Shown here: positions 23,506 to 31,756 of the stretch, in pieces
Layout: every line of letters begins with the position of its first letter
Numbering within the stretch: the stretch's first letter is position 1
Source of the DNA: Lysinibacillus halotolerans
GTDB taxonomy: Bacteria > Bacillota > Bacilli > Bacillales_A > Planococcaceae
NCBI RefSeq assembly: GCF_003711845.1
Contig: NZ_RHLQ01000038.1
Coordinates: 1 to 32,052, forward strand
DNA: 32,052 bases
Direction: 5' to 3'
Notes under the pieces: model-generated
Told to the model about the DNA's origin: nothing
Database searches by the model: none
The model's input: the letters and a program-made list of their open reading frames with translations, nothing else
Made by a program: the position numbers and the translations under genes

Positions 23506-24495
23506 TTGAAAAAAATTGCAAAAATCTTTTTTGCGTTTCTTTGTTCCATCGTATTTTTTTTCTCGGTTACAACCGCAGCAAATGCTTCGTATGCCGTAAT
23601 TGATGCAGAAACAGGTAGATTATTGGAAGGCAGTGATGTCCATTCAAGAATGCCTATAGCTAGTTTAACAAAAATTTGGACAGCATTAATAGCTATTGAA
23701 AATAGTCAATTAGACGATGAAGTGACCATTTCTCGCCAAGCAGCATTAAGTGAAGGCTCATCGATTTATTTAGAGCCTGGTGAAAAAGTTACGGTGGAAA
23801 CGTTATTGTATGGCTTAATGTTACGTTCCGGGAATGACGCTGCATACGCCTTAGCAGAACATGCAGGAAGCTCCTTAGAAGGTTTCGTTGATTTAATGAA
23901 TGAAAAAGCTTATCTATACGGATTAAATGATACGTATTTTACAAACCCTTCTGGTTTACACAATGAATTACATCTTTCATCCGCATATGATACAGCTCAA
24001 ATGTTACGTATTGCTTTACAGAACGATACATTTAAAAAAATTGCTTCGACGATTAATTATAAAAGTCCAACTAAAAATGGTGTCACTTGGCAAAATAAAC
24101 ATCGCCTTTTACGTCAACAAGTAGATGCCGTAGCAGGAAAAACAGGGTTTACAAAAGTGGCAGGAAGAACGTTGGCAACTTATTTTGAAAAAGATAATAA
24201 AAAGGTTATTGTTGTTACGTTAAGCGAGTCAAATGATTGGCAAGTACATACATCACTTGCGAATAAAATATTTTCCAACTATGACTATGTTACAATTGCA
24301 GATAAAGGAGAATATCAAGCAACAGAAACAAAAACGGTAGAATTAAGTAAACCGATTAAACTATTAGTTAACAAAGAAGAAGAAAAACAAATTCAAAACG
24401 TGTTACACTTATCTAGAAAGCAAGACAACTTTGGAATTTGGCATGTATTTTTAAATAATGAAAGTATTTATTCAACTAGAGTTAATATCAAATAA
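23506..24495 (+). CDS. dacB: D-alanyl-D-alanine carboxypeptidase (PBP5*/DacB-like)
   Basis: This is a 329-residue penicillin-binding protein that removes the terminal D-Ala from peptidoglycan stem peptides. A signal peptide (about 1-28, ending ANA) is followed by the catalytic motifs SLTK (Ser53-Lys56), SGN (107-109) and KTG (211-213). It is shorter than B. subtilis DacB (about 382), mostly after the KTG motif. Its position after scpB matches dacB in B. subtilis, where the enzyme makes spore cortex under sigma-E. However, spmA and spmB, which follow there, are absent here. The start is TTG 23506, placed 7 nt after AAAAGGAG; the preceding TTG is also possible. DacF is the alternative identity. 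Confidence 0.78.
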   Translation: MKKIAKIFFAFLCSIVFFFSVTTAANASYAVIDAETGRLLEGSDVHSRMPIASLTKIWTALIAIENSQLDDEVTISRQAALSEGSSIYLEPGEKVTVETLLYGLMLRSGNDAAYALAEHAGSSLEGFVDLMNEKAYLYGLNDTYFTNPSGLHNELHLSSAYDTAQMLRIALQNDTFKKIASTINYKSPTKNGVTWQNKHRLLRQQVDAVAGKTGFTKVAGRTLATYFEKDNKKVIVVTLSESNDWQVHTSLANKIFSNYDYVTIADKGEYQATETKTVELSKPIKLLVNKEEEKQIQNVLHLSRKQDNFGIWHVFLNNESIYSTRVNIK

Positions 24496-24540
24496 AGTCG
24501 TTCCAATAATGAACAGTACGAATAAAGATGATCATTCTTT

Positions 24541-24573
24541 AAGGACTGCAATTCGAGCAGTCTTATTTTTTGT
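24541..24573 (+). terminator. Intrinsic terminator after dacB
   Basis: A GACTGC/GCAGTC stem (within 24541-24563) with AATTCGA as the loop is followed by TTATTTTTT. It closes the scpA-scpB-dacB transcript. Confidence 0.7.
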
Positions 24574-24666
24574 GTTTTGGATATAGGGATTTTTAACAGT
24601 TTAAAGTATCCATAAACTACATATAGCTTAAGAAAGAAGCAATTTTATATGTTTTTTACATGGCTC

Positions 24667-24698
24667 CTTTCGAAATAATCAAACAACTTTCGAAATAA
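24667..24698. repeat. Two 12-bp direct repeats 20 bp apart upstream of rluB
   Basis: CTTTCGAAATAA occurs at 24667-24678 and again at 24687-24698. The 20-nt start-to-start distance is about two helical turns. Each contains the palindrome TTCGAA. It could be a tandem binding site for a regulator of rluB. Confidence 0.4.
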
Positions 24699-24783
24699 GC
24701 TATTTTTCTTTAATAATGAAACAGAATATGACATAATTTTCAACAGATTAAATGTGCTGACACGAATGAACGGGGTGGACAAA

Positions 24784-25518
24784 TTGGAAAGATTACAGAA
24801 AGTGATTGCGTATGCTGGCGTAGCATCAAGGCGAAAAGCAGAACAATTAATTTTAGAAGGTAAAGTGAAAGTCAATGGAAAAGTTGTCAAGGAGTTAGGG
24901 ACAAAGGTTTCAAGCTCTGACACAATCGAAGTAAATGGTATCAAACTTGAAAAAGAAGATAAAGTTTACTTTTTGTTATATAAACCAAGAGGCGTAATAT
25001 CAGCTGTAACAGACGATAAAGGTCGAAAAACGGTGACGGATATTTTCAAAAAGCATGTACATCAACGTATTTTCCCAGTTGGACGTCTTGATTATGATAC
25101 ATCAGGTTTACTTTTATTAACGAATGATGGCGAATTCGCTTACCAAATGACCCATCCAAAGTTTAAAATCGATAAAACCTATGTCGCTCGTGTAAAGGGA
25201 GTACCTACCATTGACGGCTTAAAGAAATTACAGCGCGGTATTAAATTAGAAGATGGTAAAACGGCACCCGCAAAAGTAAGTATGACATCTTTTGATGAAA
25301 AAGCAGGGAAAGCAATTTGTGAAATTACGATTCACGAAGGGCGCAACCGACAAGTTCGTCGAATGTTTGAAGCGATAGGGACACCAGTTGTCAAATTAAA
25401 ACGTGAACGGTTTGCATTTTTAGATTTAGCTGGATTAAAACCTGGAGAATATCGGGAATTGTCAAAACATGAGGTAAAATTGCTTCGAGTTTTAGCAGAA
25501 ACAGGTAAAATTGACTGA
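24784..25518 (+). CDS. rluB: 23S rRNA pseudouridine synthase RluB
   Basis: This 244-residue enzyme modifies a uridine in 23S rRNA domain V. An N-terminal S4 RNA-binding domain (LQKVIAYAGVASRRKAEQLI, about 4-23) precedes the RsuA/RluB catalytic domain. The catalytic Asp is in GRLDYDTSGLLLLT, and a further motif is IHEGRNRQVRRMF near 200. The start is the TTG at 24784, with GGGGTGG 5 nt upstream, giving the family-typical N-terminus LERLQK. The upstream ATGs at 24754 and 24766 have no ribosome binding site. B. subtilis ypuL (rluB) also lies immediately before resA. Confidence 0.92.
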   Translation: MERLQKVIAYAGVASRRKAEQLILEGKVKVNGKVVKELGTKVSSSDTIEVNGIKLEKEDKVYFLLYKPRGVISAVTDDKGRKTVTDIFKKHVHQRIFPVGRLDYDTSGLLLLTNDGEFAYQMTHPKFKIDKTYVARVKGVPTIDGLKKLQRGIKLEDGKTAPAKVSMTSFDEKAGKAICEITIHEGRNRQVRRMFEAIGTPVVKLKRERFAFLDLAGLKPGEYRELSKHEVKLLRVLAETGKID

Positions 25519-25578
25519 TATTAGGAAAGAAAGTTTCATAAATCAGTCAAAATCAGAAGATAATGCAAAAATGAAGTT

Positions 25579-25587
25579 TGCTATAAT
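25579..25587 (+). promoter_or_regulatory. Extended -10 promoter of the resA operon
   Basis: TG-C-TATAAT (TG at 25579-25580, TATAAT at 25582-25587) is an extended -10 with a perfect hexamer. There is no good -35. It lies 38 nt before the resA start. A ResD-activated promoter often has a weak -35. Confidence 0.5.
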
Positions 25588-25625
25588 AAAGAAGATTGTA
25601 TAGTTTTCTGGGGAGGAACCTGTAA

Positions 25626-26171
25626 ATGGATAAAAAAAGAAAACGTTCTATATATCGCGGTGTTATCCTCGTTGTTCTTTTAGCTGCAATCGTCTATACA
25701 GTTTATAGTACAGCAACTAAGGATAAGGTAGAAGTTTTACAAGTAGGGGACAAAGCGCCAGATTTTGAACTTGTTGATTTATATAATGGCGATTTAAAAC
25801 ATCGACTTTCAGATTATGAAGGAAAAGGAGTCTTCTTAAATTTCTGGGGAACTTGGTGTAAGCCATGTAAGAAAGAAATGCCTGCTATGTCAAATCAATA
25901 TGCCATTTATAAAGAACAAGGCGTTGAAGTATTAGCAGTAAACATTGCCCAAACTGAATTTGAAGTGAAAAACTTTATTGAAAGTTTAGATGTACACTTT
26001 CCAGTTGCAATTGACCCTACGAAGAGTGTAATGACGGCTTATAATGTTGATTTGTTGCCAGCGACTATCTTAATTAATCCAGAAGGTGAAGTTGAGAAAA
26101 TTATTACTGGTGAAATGAACGAACAACAAATCGCTTCCTATATGGAATCAATTAAGCCAGAACAGGAGTAA
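25626..26171 (+). CDS. resA: Thiol-disulfide oxidoreductase ResA
   Basis: This is a 181-residue membrane-anchored, outward-facing thioredoxin-like protein that reduces the CxxCH haem-binding motif of apocytochromes c. One N-terminal membrane segment (about 10-28) follows a basic stretch (KKRKR), and the thioredoxin fold carries the active site WCKPC (77-81), where B. subtilis has CEPC. KKE follows the motif. A cis-Pro-like LLPATILINPEG is present near 138-149. GGGGAGGA is 6 nt before the ATG. It opens the resABC operon, with only 5 nt between its stop and the resB start. Confidence 0.95.
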   Translation: MDKKRKRSIYRGVILVVLLAAIVYTVYSTATKDKVEVLQVGDKAPDFELVDLYNGDLKHRLSDYEGKGVFLNFWGTWCKPCKKEMPAMSNQYAIYKEQGVEVLAVNIAQTEFEVKNFIESLDVHFPVAIDPTKSVMTAYNVDLLPATILINPEGEVEKIITGEMNEQQIASYMESIKPEQE

Positions 26172-26176
26172 TTCAA

Positions 26177-27844
26177 ATGGGAAAAATTATTTGTGCTTGC
26201 GGTCATGAAAACCCAGAAGGTACTTTGCTTTGTGAAAAGTGTGGCCAACCTTTAACTGAAGAAGGTAAAAAGAGTAAAATTTTAAATATGCGATATGATG
26301 GTATCGCAATTCGATCGAAAACGAGAAATAAATCGATTGTCGATAAAATTTGGAATTTCTTTTCAAGTGTAAAAGTAGGGGTAACTTTAATTATTATTAA
26401 CCTCGTTGCTGCTTCGATTGGAACGATTTTCCCACAAGAATTTTATGTTAGTGTTTCAACGGAGGAGCAAAAGGCTGCATATTATGAAGAAACTTATGGC
26501 TCCCTTGGGAAGCTTTATTATGAATTAGGGCTATCCAATGTTTATAGTTCATGGTGGTTCCAAATATTAGTGGGAATGCTGGCGATTTCGATTATTGTTG
26601 CCAGTATCGATAGAGGTCTACCATTACATCGCTCTTTAAAAAATCAACGTGTTAAACGACATGTTAGTTTTATGAAGCGACAACGTATCATTGCGGAAGG
26701 TCCTGTTACAGAAGGGGATTCATCCAAAACTTTAAATTTAATAGAAGAAAAAATGAAAGCGTTAAAATATAAAGTTCGCCGAGATGGCAATGCGCTTTTA
26801 GCTGAACGTGGTCGTTTTGCCCGTTATGGCCCTTACATAAACCATGTTGGTTTGATCATATTCTTGTTTGGTGTGATGCTTCGACTTGTACCTGGTTTTT
26901 ATGTGGATGAATCGATGTGGATTCGAGAAGGAGAAACTCGGGCAGTTCCAGGAATGGATGGTTACTTTATCGAAAATGAAGATTTCATTTTAGAAATGCA
27001 CGATAATGAAAAGACAGAAAACCAAGAGTTGCAAGGTGTTAATGTCGTAGCGAAAAACTATCAAACTGATGTGAAATTATATAAACAGTCTGAAGATGCA
27101 ATTCCGGGTCAAGCTGAAAATTTAGAGTTAGTAGAAGAATACTCCATTCGAGTCAATCATCCTTTACAACATGATGGATTTTCCTTTTATCAAATGGATT
27201 TCCGTTTAAATGAACTGAAAACGATGAACTTCGAGCTAACAAATAAGGAAACAGGCGAATCTTTAGGTGCTGTTAGTATCGATCTAACAAATCCTCAAAA
27301 AGAATATGTATTGAATGATCAAACAAAAGTAGAATTATTAGGTTTCTATCCTGACTTCTCAGGATTTGAAAATGGAGAACCGCAAACAGCTACACCAACC
27401 CCTAATAATCCAGCATTTATATTTAAAATGGTAACACCTGATAAACCAGAAGGGGAAGTAAGCTTTGTAGCGATTCAGCAAACAATTGAACCAAATGGTA
27501 ATAACACGTATAAAATGGAATTCCAAAGTGTTGAAACTAGAGATATGTCTGGTTTAACTGTGCATAAAGATAGTACCATTCCAATTTTAGCAATTGGTGG
27601 CGTTATTTTTATGTTAGGTGTAGTCATCGGTTCTTATTGGAATCACCGACGTGTTTGGGTGGAACAATTGGAAGATGGTACAATTCGCCTTGCAGCCCAT
27701 ACAAACAAAAACTGGTTTAGTATAAAGAAAGATTTAAATGCTTTATCAGATTTTGCCCACTTGCCTCCATACATTGATCAAGGAGAAGAGGATAAAGATG
27801 GCGAAGGTGAAGGAAAAGAAAAGGAAGGTGACAGCACTTTATGA
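26177..27844 (+). CDS. resB: Cytochrome c biogenesis protein ResB (Ccs1 family)
   Basis: This is a 555-residue membrane protein that, with ResC, moves haem across the membrane and attaches it to cytochrome c. A cytosolic zinc-ribbon-like N-terminus (Cys6, Cys8, Cys19, Cys22) is typical of Bacillus ResB. It is followed by membrane segments near 65-86, 125-143 and 222-240, a large extracytoplasmic domain (about 241-480) and a last segment near 484-503. The acidic C-terminal tail (many E and D residues) is long. The AGGAG ribosome binding site overlaps the resA stop region. The stop overlaps the resC start by 4 nt. Confidence 0.94.
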   Translation: MGKIICACGHENPEGTLLCEKCGQPLTEEGKKSKILNMRYDGIAIRSKTRNKSIVDKIWNFFSSVKVGVTLIIINLVAASIGTIFPQEFYVSVSTEEQKAAYYEETYGSLGKLYYELGLSNVYSSWWFQILVGMLAISIIVASIDRGLPLHRSLKNQRVKRHVSFMKRQRIIAEGPVTEGDSSKTLNLIEEKMKALKYKVRRDGNALLAERGRFARYGPYINHVGLIIFLFGVMLRLVPGFYVDESMWIREGETRAVPGMDGYFIENEDFILEMHDNEKTENQELQGVNVVAKNYQTDVKLYKQSEDAIPGQAENLELVEEYSIRVNHPLQHDGFSFYQMDFRLNELKTMNFELTNKETGESLGAVSIDLTNPQKEYVLNDQTKVELLGFYPDFSGFENGEPQTATPTPNNPAFIFKMVTPDKPEGEVSFVAIQQTIEPNGNNTYKMEFQSVETRDMSGLTVHKDSTIPILAIGGVIFMLGVVIGSYWNHRRVWVEQLEDGTIRLAAHTNKNWFSIKKDLNALSDFAHLPPYIDQGEEDKDGEGEGKEKEGDSTL

Positions 27845-29028
27845 GTTTAATTGATATAAGTGGAAATCTGTTATTTGTTGCATTTGTTGCTTATTTAGTT
27901 GGAACATTTTTCTTCGGTGGAGCGATTAAAAGTTCAAAACCGGATGGTGCAGCAAAACGTGCTGACAAATGGGGCAAATTAGCGATGATCGTAACGATTA
28001 TCGGATTTTTAGCCCACTTAAGTTACTTTATTACGCGATGGATTTATACAGGACATGCACCTGTAAGTAACATGTTTGAATTTACGACTGCATTTGGTAT
28101 GTTTATCATTGCTGCTTTCATTCTTATTTACTATATGTATCGTTTAACTGCCCTTGGGCTTATAGCATTACCGATTGCGCTATTAATTATCGGTTATGCG
28201 GCTATGTTCCCGAATGATGTGGATCCATTAGTGCCATCATTACAAAGTCATTGGTTAACGATTCACGTTATTACGGCTGCCCTTGGTCAATCGGTTCTAG
28301 CAATTAGTGCAGTTGCAGGATTGTTGTACTTACTAAAAGATACCGATCCTCAAGTGAAATCAAAAGGCCGTTTCTGGTTAGAAGCTGTTCTTTATTTTAT
28401 GGTTTTAGTAATTGGATTTATTTTAGCAACAGTGATTTTCAAAAGTATTGGTTATGAAGCAGCGTTTACTTATGTGGATAAAGAAGGAGCACAACAAGAA
28501 ATCACATACAATATGCCAGCTGTTTTCGGAATGAATGAATACGTACTATTAACGGATGACGTGATGGAACCGTTTGTTGAAACAGCGCCAGTTATTAATG
28601 CGCAAAAATTAACAACTGTATTTTGGTCATTTGTGTTCGGTTCAATTCTTTATATTTTAATCCGATTAATTACTCGTCGAAGTATTTTAAGTATGCTTCA
28701 TCCATTAGTTAAAAAAGTAAATTTAAATTTATTAGATGAAATTGGTTATCGTTCTGTATTAATTGGTTTCCCTATATTCAGTTTAGGTGCCCTTGTATTT
28801 GCCATGATTTGGGCGCAAGAAGCGTGGGGCCGTTTCTGGGGATGGGATCCAAAAGAAGTATGGGCGCTTATCACATGGTTATTCTATGCGGCATACTTAC
28901 ATTTACGTTTATCTAAAGGTTGGGAAGGTAAAAAATCCGCATGGCTTGCATGTATCGGCTTTGCCATCATTCTTTTCAACTTAATAGTTGTAAACTTAGT
29001 AATTGCAGGTTTACATTCTTACGCTTAA
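27841..29028 (+). CDS. resC: Cytochrome c biogenesis protein ResC (CcsA family, haem handling)
   Basis: This is a 395-residue polytopic membrane protein with about eight or more membrane segments. The haem-binding tryptophan-rich WWD-type motif is seen in GRFWGWDPKEVWALI (about 328-342). Haem-ligating histidine candidates are in HWLTIHVITAALGQS (about 138-152) and in the LHLRLSKGWEG loop. Together with ResB it forms the System II cytochrome c synthase. ATGA overlap couples it to resB. A terminator about 17 nt after the stop separates it from resD, which has its own candidate promoter. Confidence 0.94.
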   Translation: MSLIDISGNLLFVAFVAYLVGTFFFGGAIKSSKPDGAAKRADKWGKLAMIVTIIGFLAHLSYFITRWIYTGHAPVSNMFEFTTAFGMFIIAAFILIYYMYRLTALGLIALPIALLIIGYAAMFPNDVDPLVPSLQSHWLTIHVITAALGQSVLAISAVAGLLYLLKDTDPQVKSKGRFWLEAVLYFMVLVIGFILATVIFKSIGYEAAFTYVDKEGAQQEITYNMPAVFGMNEYVLLTDDVMEPFVETAPVINAQKLTTVFWSFVFGSILYILIRLITRRSILSMLHPLVKKVNLNLLDEIGYRSVLIGFPIFSLGALVFAMIWAQEAWGRFWGWDPKEVWALITWLFYAAYLHLRLSKGWEGKKSAWLACIGFAIILFNLIVVNLVIAGLHSYA

Positions 29029-29044
29029 GAGTAAGTTAACGGAT

Positions 29045-29081
29045 GAAAGTTCTTCTCATTAATGGGAAGAACTTTCTTTAT
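29045..29081 (+). terminator. Intrinsic terminator after resC
   Basis: GAAAGTTCTTC (29045-29055) pairs with GAAGAACTTTC (29066-29076) around a 10-nt loop, followed by TTTA. Confidence 0.75.
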
Positions 29082-29200
29082 AGAATTTAGTTTTTCAAAT
29101 AATCATACAATTTTTCTCTAATCTATTTTCAAAAATCTTTCAAAACGACATAACTGTGGAAGTTTTGTTATATCTCCTTTAAATTTTTAATATGAAAATG

Positions 29201-29206
29201 TACAAT
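29201..29206 (+). promoter_or_regulatory. Candidate -10 of the resD promoter
   Basis: A TACAAT hexamer preceded by ATG lies 32 nt before the resD start. With a 17-nt spacer the upstream hexamer is TTTAAA (weak). A separate resDE promoter fits the terminator after resC. Confidence 0.35.
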
Positions 29207-29238
29207 AGTAAAGAGAAAGAATGAGAGGGGTAAAACCT

Positions 29239-29955
29239 ATGTCTGAAAATATTTCTGTATTAGTAGTAGATGATGAAGACCGTATTCGACGTTTATTAAA
29301 AATGTATTTAGAACGTGAAGGGTATGAAGTAGATGAAGCTGAAAATGGTGAAATCGCCCTTACAATGGCTTTAGAGAAAGACTATCATTGTATACTATTG
29401 GACATTATGATGCCTGAAAAAGATGGACTACAAGTATGTTCAGAATTACGAGAAAAGAAAACAACACCTATCATATTATTAACTGCTAAAGGTGAAGAAG
29501 CTAACAGAGTACAAGGTTTCGAACTAGGTGCAGATGATTATATTGTAAAACCATTTAGTCCTCGTGAAGTTGTATTACGTGTTAAAGCAATTTTACGTCG
29601 TTCAGCTGTGTTTTCACCCGTTTCAAGTCCGTCTACTTCAAAGGATCTAGTGGTTTTCCCACATTTAACTATCGATCATGATGCACATCGTGTTACTGCC
29701 GATGGTACGGAAGTAAACTTAACGCCAAAAGAATACGAGCTGTTATATTTTTTAGCTAAATCTCCAGATAAAGTATTTGACCGAGAACAATTATTAAAAG
29801 AAGTTTGGCATTACGATTTCTTTGGTGATTTACGAACAGTCGATACCCATGTAAAACGTTTACGCGAAAAACTAAATCGAGTATCGGAGAATGCAGCGAA
29901 GATGATTGTAACGGTTTGGGGCGTAGGTTATAAATTTGAGGTAATCAATGATTAA
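29239..29955 (+). CDS. resD: Response regulator ResD (OmpR/PhoB family)
   Basis: This is a 238-residue DNA-binding regulator of aerobic and anaerobic respiration and cytochrome c maturation genes. The receiver domain (about 6-118) has the acidic pair DDED (11-14), the phosphorylated Asp55 in LLDIMMPE, Thr82 and Lys104 in YIVKPF. The C-terminal winged helix (about 135-236) includes TPKEYELLYFLAKSPDKVFDR and RTVDTHVKRLREKL. The ATG at 29239 has AGAGGGG about 8 nt upstream; the ATG at 29221 has none. Its last 8 nt overlap resE. B. subtilis ResD has about 240 residues. Confidence 0.95.
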   Translation: MSENISVLVVDDEDRIRRLLKMYLEREGYEVDEAENGEIALTMALEKDYHCILLDIMMPEKDGLQVCSELREKKTTPIILLTAKGEEANRVQGFELGADDYIVKPFSPREVVLRVKAILRRSAVFSPVSSPSTSKDLVVFPHLTIDHDAHRVTADGTEVNLTPKEYELLYFLAKSPDKVFDREQLLKEVWHYDFFGDLRTVDTHVKRLREKLNRVSENAAKMIVTVWGVGYKFEVIND

Positions 29956-31723
29956 AATATGGAGAAGTATTGTCGGGAAGCTATGGATTACCATATTGCT
30001 TCTCGTTTCATTTGTATTGTTCGTATTTACGGTTTTAATGTTGGAGTTTTTAGAAGATTATCATCGTGAACAAGCAGAAAAATCTTTAAGCCAAACAGCC
30101 TCTACGATTGCTAGTATCGTTGATAATTATGATTTAGAGCAGTTAACAGATGAAATTATCGAAGAAATGTTAACGGAGGATACCAATGCTTTCCTTGCTT
30201 CAAATGAAAGAAAAGTCGTTTCATCCTTTCAAACAGCAACAAACGAAGAAGTAATTCAAAATAGTATTATAAAAAACAAAGCCTTCGATAAAATTTATGA
30301 ATCGGATAAACCAATTATCGATGAAATGATTTTACCTTCTCAAACGGATGAAGAGAAAATGGAAACTTATGTTGTATTAAGTTATCCATTAAAAAGTGAT
30401 GATGAAGTTCACGGGGCAATTTTCATCTATCAAAATCCAAAGGCATTGCATGAAACATCCCAGGAAACGACGAAAATCGTTTTCCTTTCAGCTTTTATTG
30501 CCTTTGTTTTAACAACGTTTTTTGCCTTCTTCCTATCTTCCCGTATTACATGGCCATTACGTAAAATGCGTGAACACGCCTTTGAATTGGCAAAAGGGAG
30601 ATTTGATGAAACGTTGCCTACTACTCAAAATGATGAAATTGGCCAATTAGCCGTTGCTTTTAATCAAATGGGTAGACAATTAAAGCATCATTTAGAAGTG
30701 ATTAACCAGGAGAAAGAACAGTTAGCAAGTGTTTTAACTTCAATGACCGATAGTGTGATTACATTTAACCGGGATCGTACGATATTATTAAGTAACCCTC
30801 CTGCTGATAAATTACTTCAAAAATGGTTTATAGGGAAAAAAGGGCAAAATGACAGTCCTATTCCTAAGGAAATTTTTGAAATGCTAGATCATGTATTAAA
30901 TTTTGAAGATAAGCTAGAAGAAGACCTTGAAATAGGTGGTTCCTACTATCGAATTACGATTAGTCCATTAAAAAATAGTGAACTATCCATTCGTGGGGCC
31001 ATTGCGGTCATTCGCGATATGACCGAACAATCCCGTCTTGAAAAATTACGTTCCGATTTTATTGCGAATGTGTCCCATGAACTTCGAACACCTATTGCGA
31101 TGTTGCAAGGGTATTCTGAAGCGTTATTAGATGATGTAGTGTCCAACGAAGAAGAACGGAGTGAAATGACTCGCATCATTTATGATGAATCTCAACGAAT
31201 GGGACGTTTAGTTAATGACTTGTTAGATTTAGCTCGCATGGAATCGGGATATACAAATTTATTTAAAGACGAAGTTCCGATTGTGCATGCTATTGAAAGA
31301 ATTACGCAAAAATTTACCCAGGTTGCAAAGGAAAGGAAAGTTCATCTTCAATTTAAGACAGAGTTGTCTGAGGATGTTCAAATAAGTATGGATGAAGATC
31401 GAATTGAACAGGTGTTAACGAATTTAATTGATAATGCGATTCGACATACTTCCGAACAGGGAAGTGTAACGGTTTCCTTAACGCAAGAATTATCCTATGC
31501 AAAAATCCAAGTTTCGGATACTGGTGAGGGAATTCCGCAAGACGATCTACCTTATGTTTTTGAACGTTTTTATAAAGCGGACAAAGCTCGAACACGTTCT
31601 AAAGGGGGAACAGGGTTAGGTCTTGCCATTGCGAAAAACATCGTCGAAGCCCATAAAGGGAATATTCATGTAGATAGTATAGTTGGAGAAGGAACTACTT
31701 TCACCTTCTTTTTACCATTATAA
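29948..31723 (+). CDS. resE: Sensor histidine kinase ResE
   Basis: This is a 591-residue membrane sensor kinase for ResD. Two membrane segments (about 13-33 and 178-196) flank an extracytoplasmic sensor. Then come a HAMP domain (about 197-250), a PAS-like domain (about 255-355), HisKA with the H box NVSHELRTPIAML (phosphorylated His377), and the GHKL ATPase with N box (Asn492/Asn496 in TNLIDNAIRHT), G1 DTGEGIP (524-530), F box (ERFYK) and G2 GGTGLGLA (553-560). All boxes are intact. The signal sensed in B. subtilis is oxygen limitation or nitric oxide. The start overlaps the resD stop. An IS3-family element begins 33 bp after the stop. Confidence 0.95.
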   Translation: MIKIWRSIVGKLWITILLLVSFVLFVFTVLMLEFLEDYHREQAEKSLSQTASTIASIVDNYDLEQLTDEIIEEMLTEDTNAFLASNERKVVSSFQTATNEEVIQNSIIKNKAFDKIYESDKPIIDEMILPSQTDEEKMETYVVLSYPLKSDDEVHGAIFIYQNPKALHETSQETTKIVFLSAFIAFVLTTFFAFFLSSRITWPLRKMREHAFELAKGRFDETLPTTQNDEIGQLAVAFNQMGRQLKHHLEVINQEKEQLASVLTSMTDSVITFNRDRTILLSNPPADKLLQKWFIGKKGQNDSPIPKEIFEMLDHVLNFEDKLEEDLEIGGSYYRITISPLKNSELSIRGAIAVIRDMTEQSRLEKLRSDFIANVSHELRTPIAMLQGYSEALLDDVVSNEEERSEMTRIIYDESQRMGRLVNDLLDLARMESGYTNLFKDEVPIVHAIERITQKFTQVAKERKVHLQFKTELSEDVQISMDEDRIEQVLTNLIDNAIRHTSEQGSVTVSLTQELSYAKIQVSDTGEGIPQDDLPYVFERFYKADKARTRSKGGTGLGLAIAKNIVEAHKGNIHVDSIVGEGTTFTFFLPL

Positions 31724-31756
31724 GAAAAGTGATAAGGCTAGAAACGTCAATTAAAG

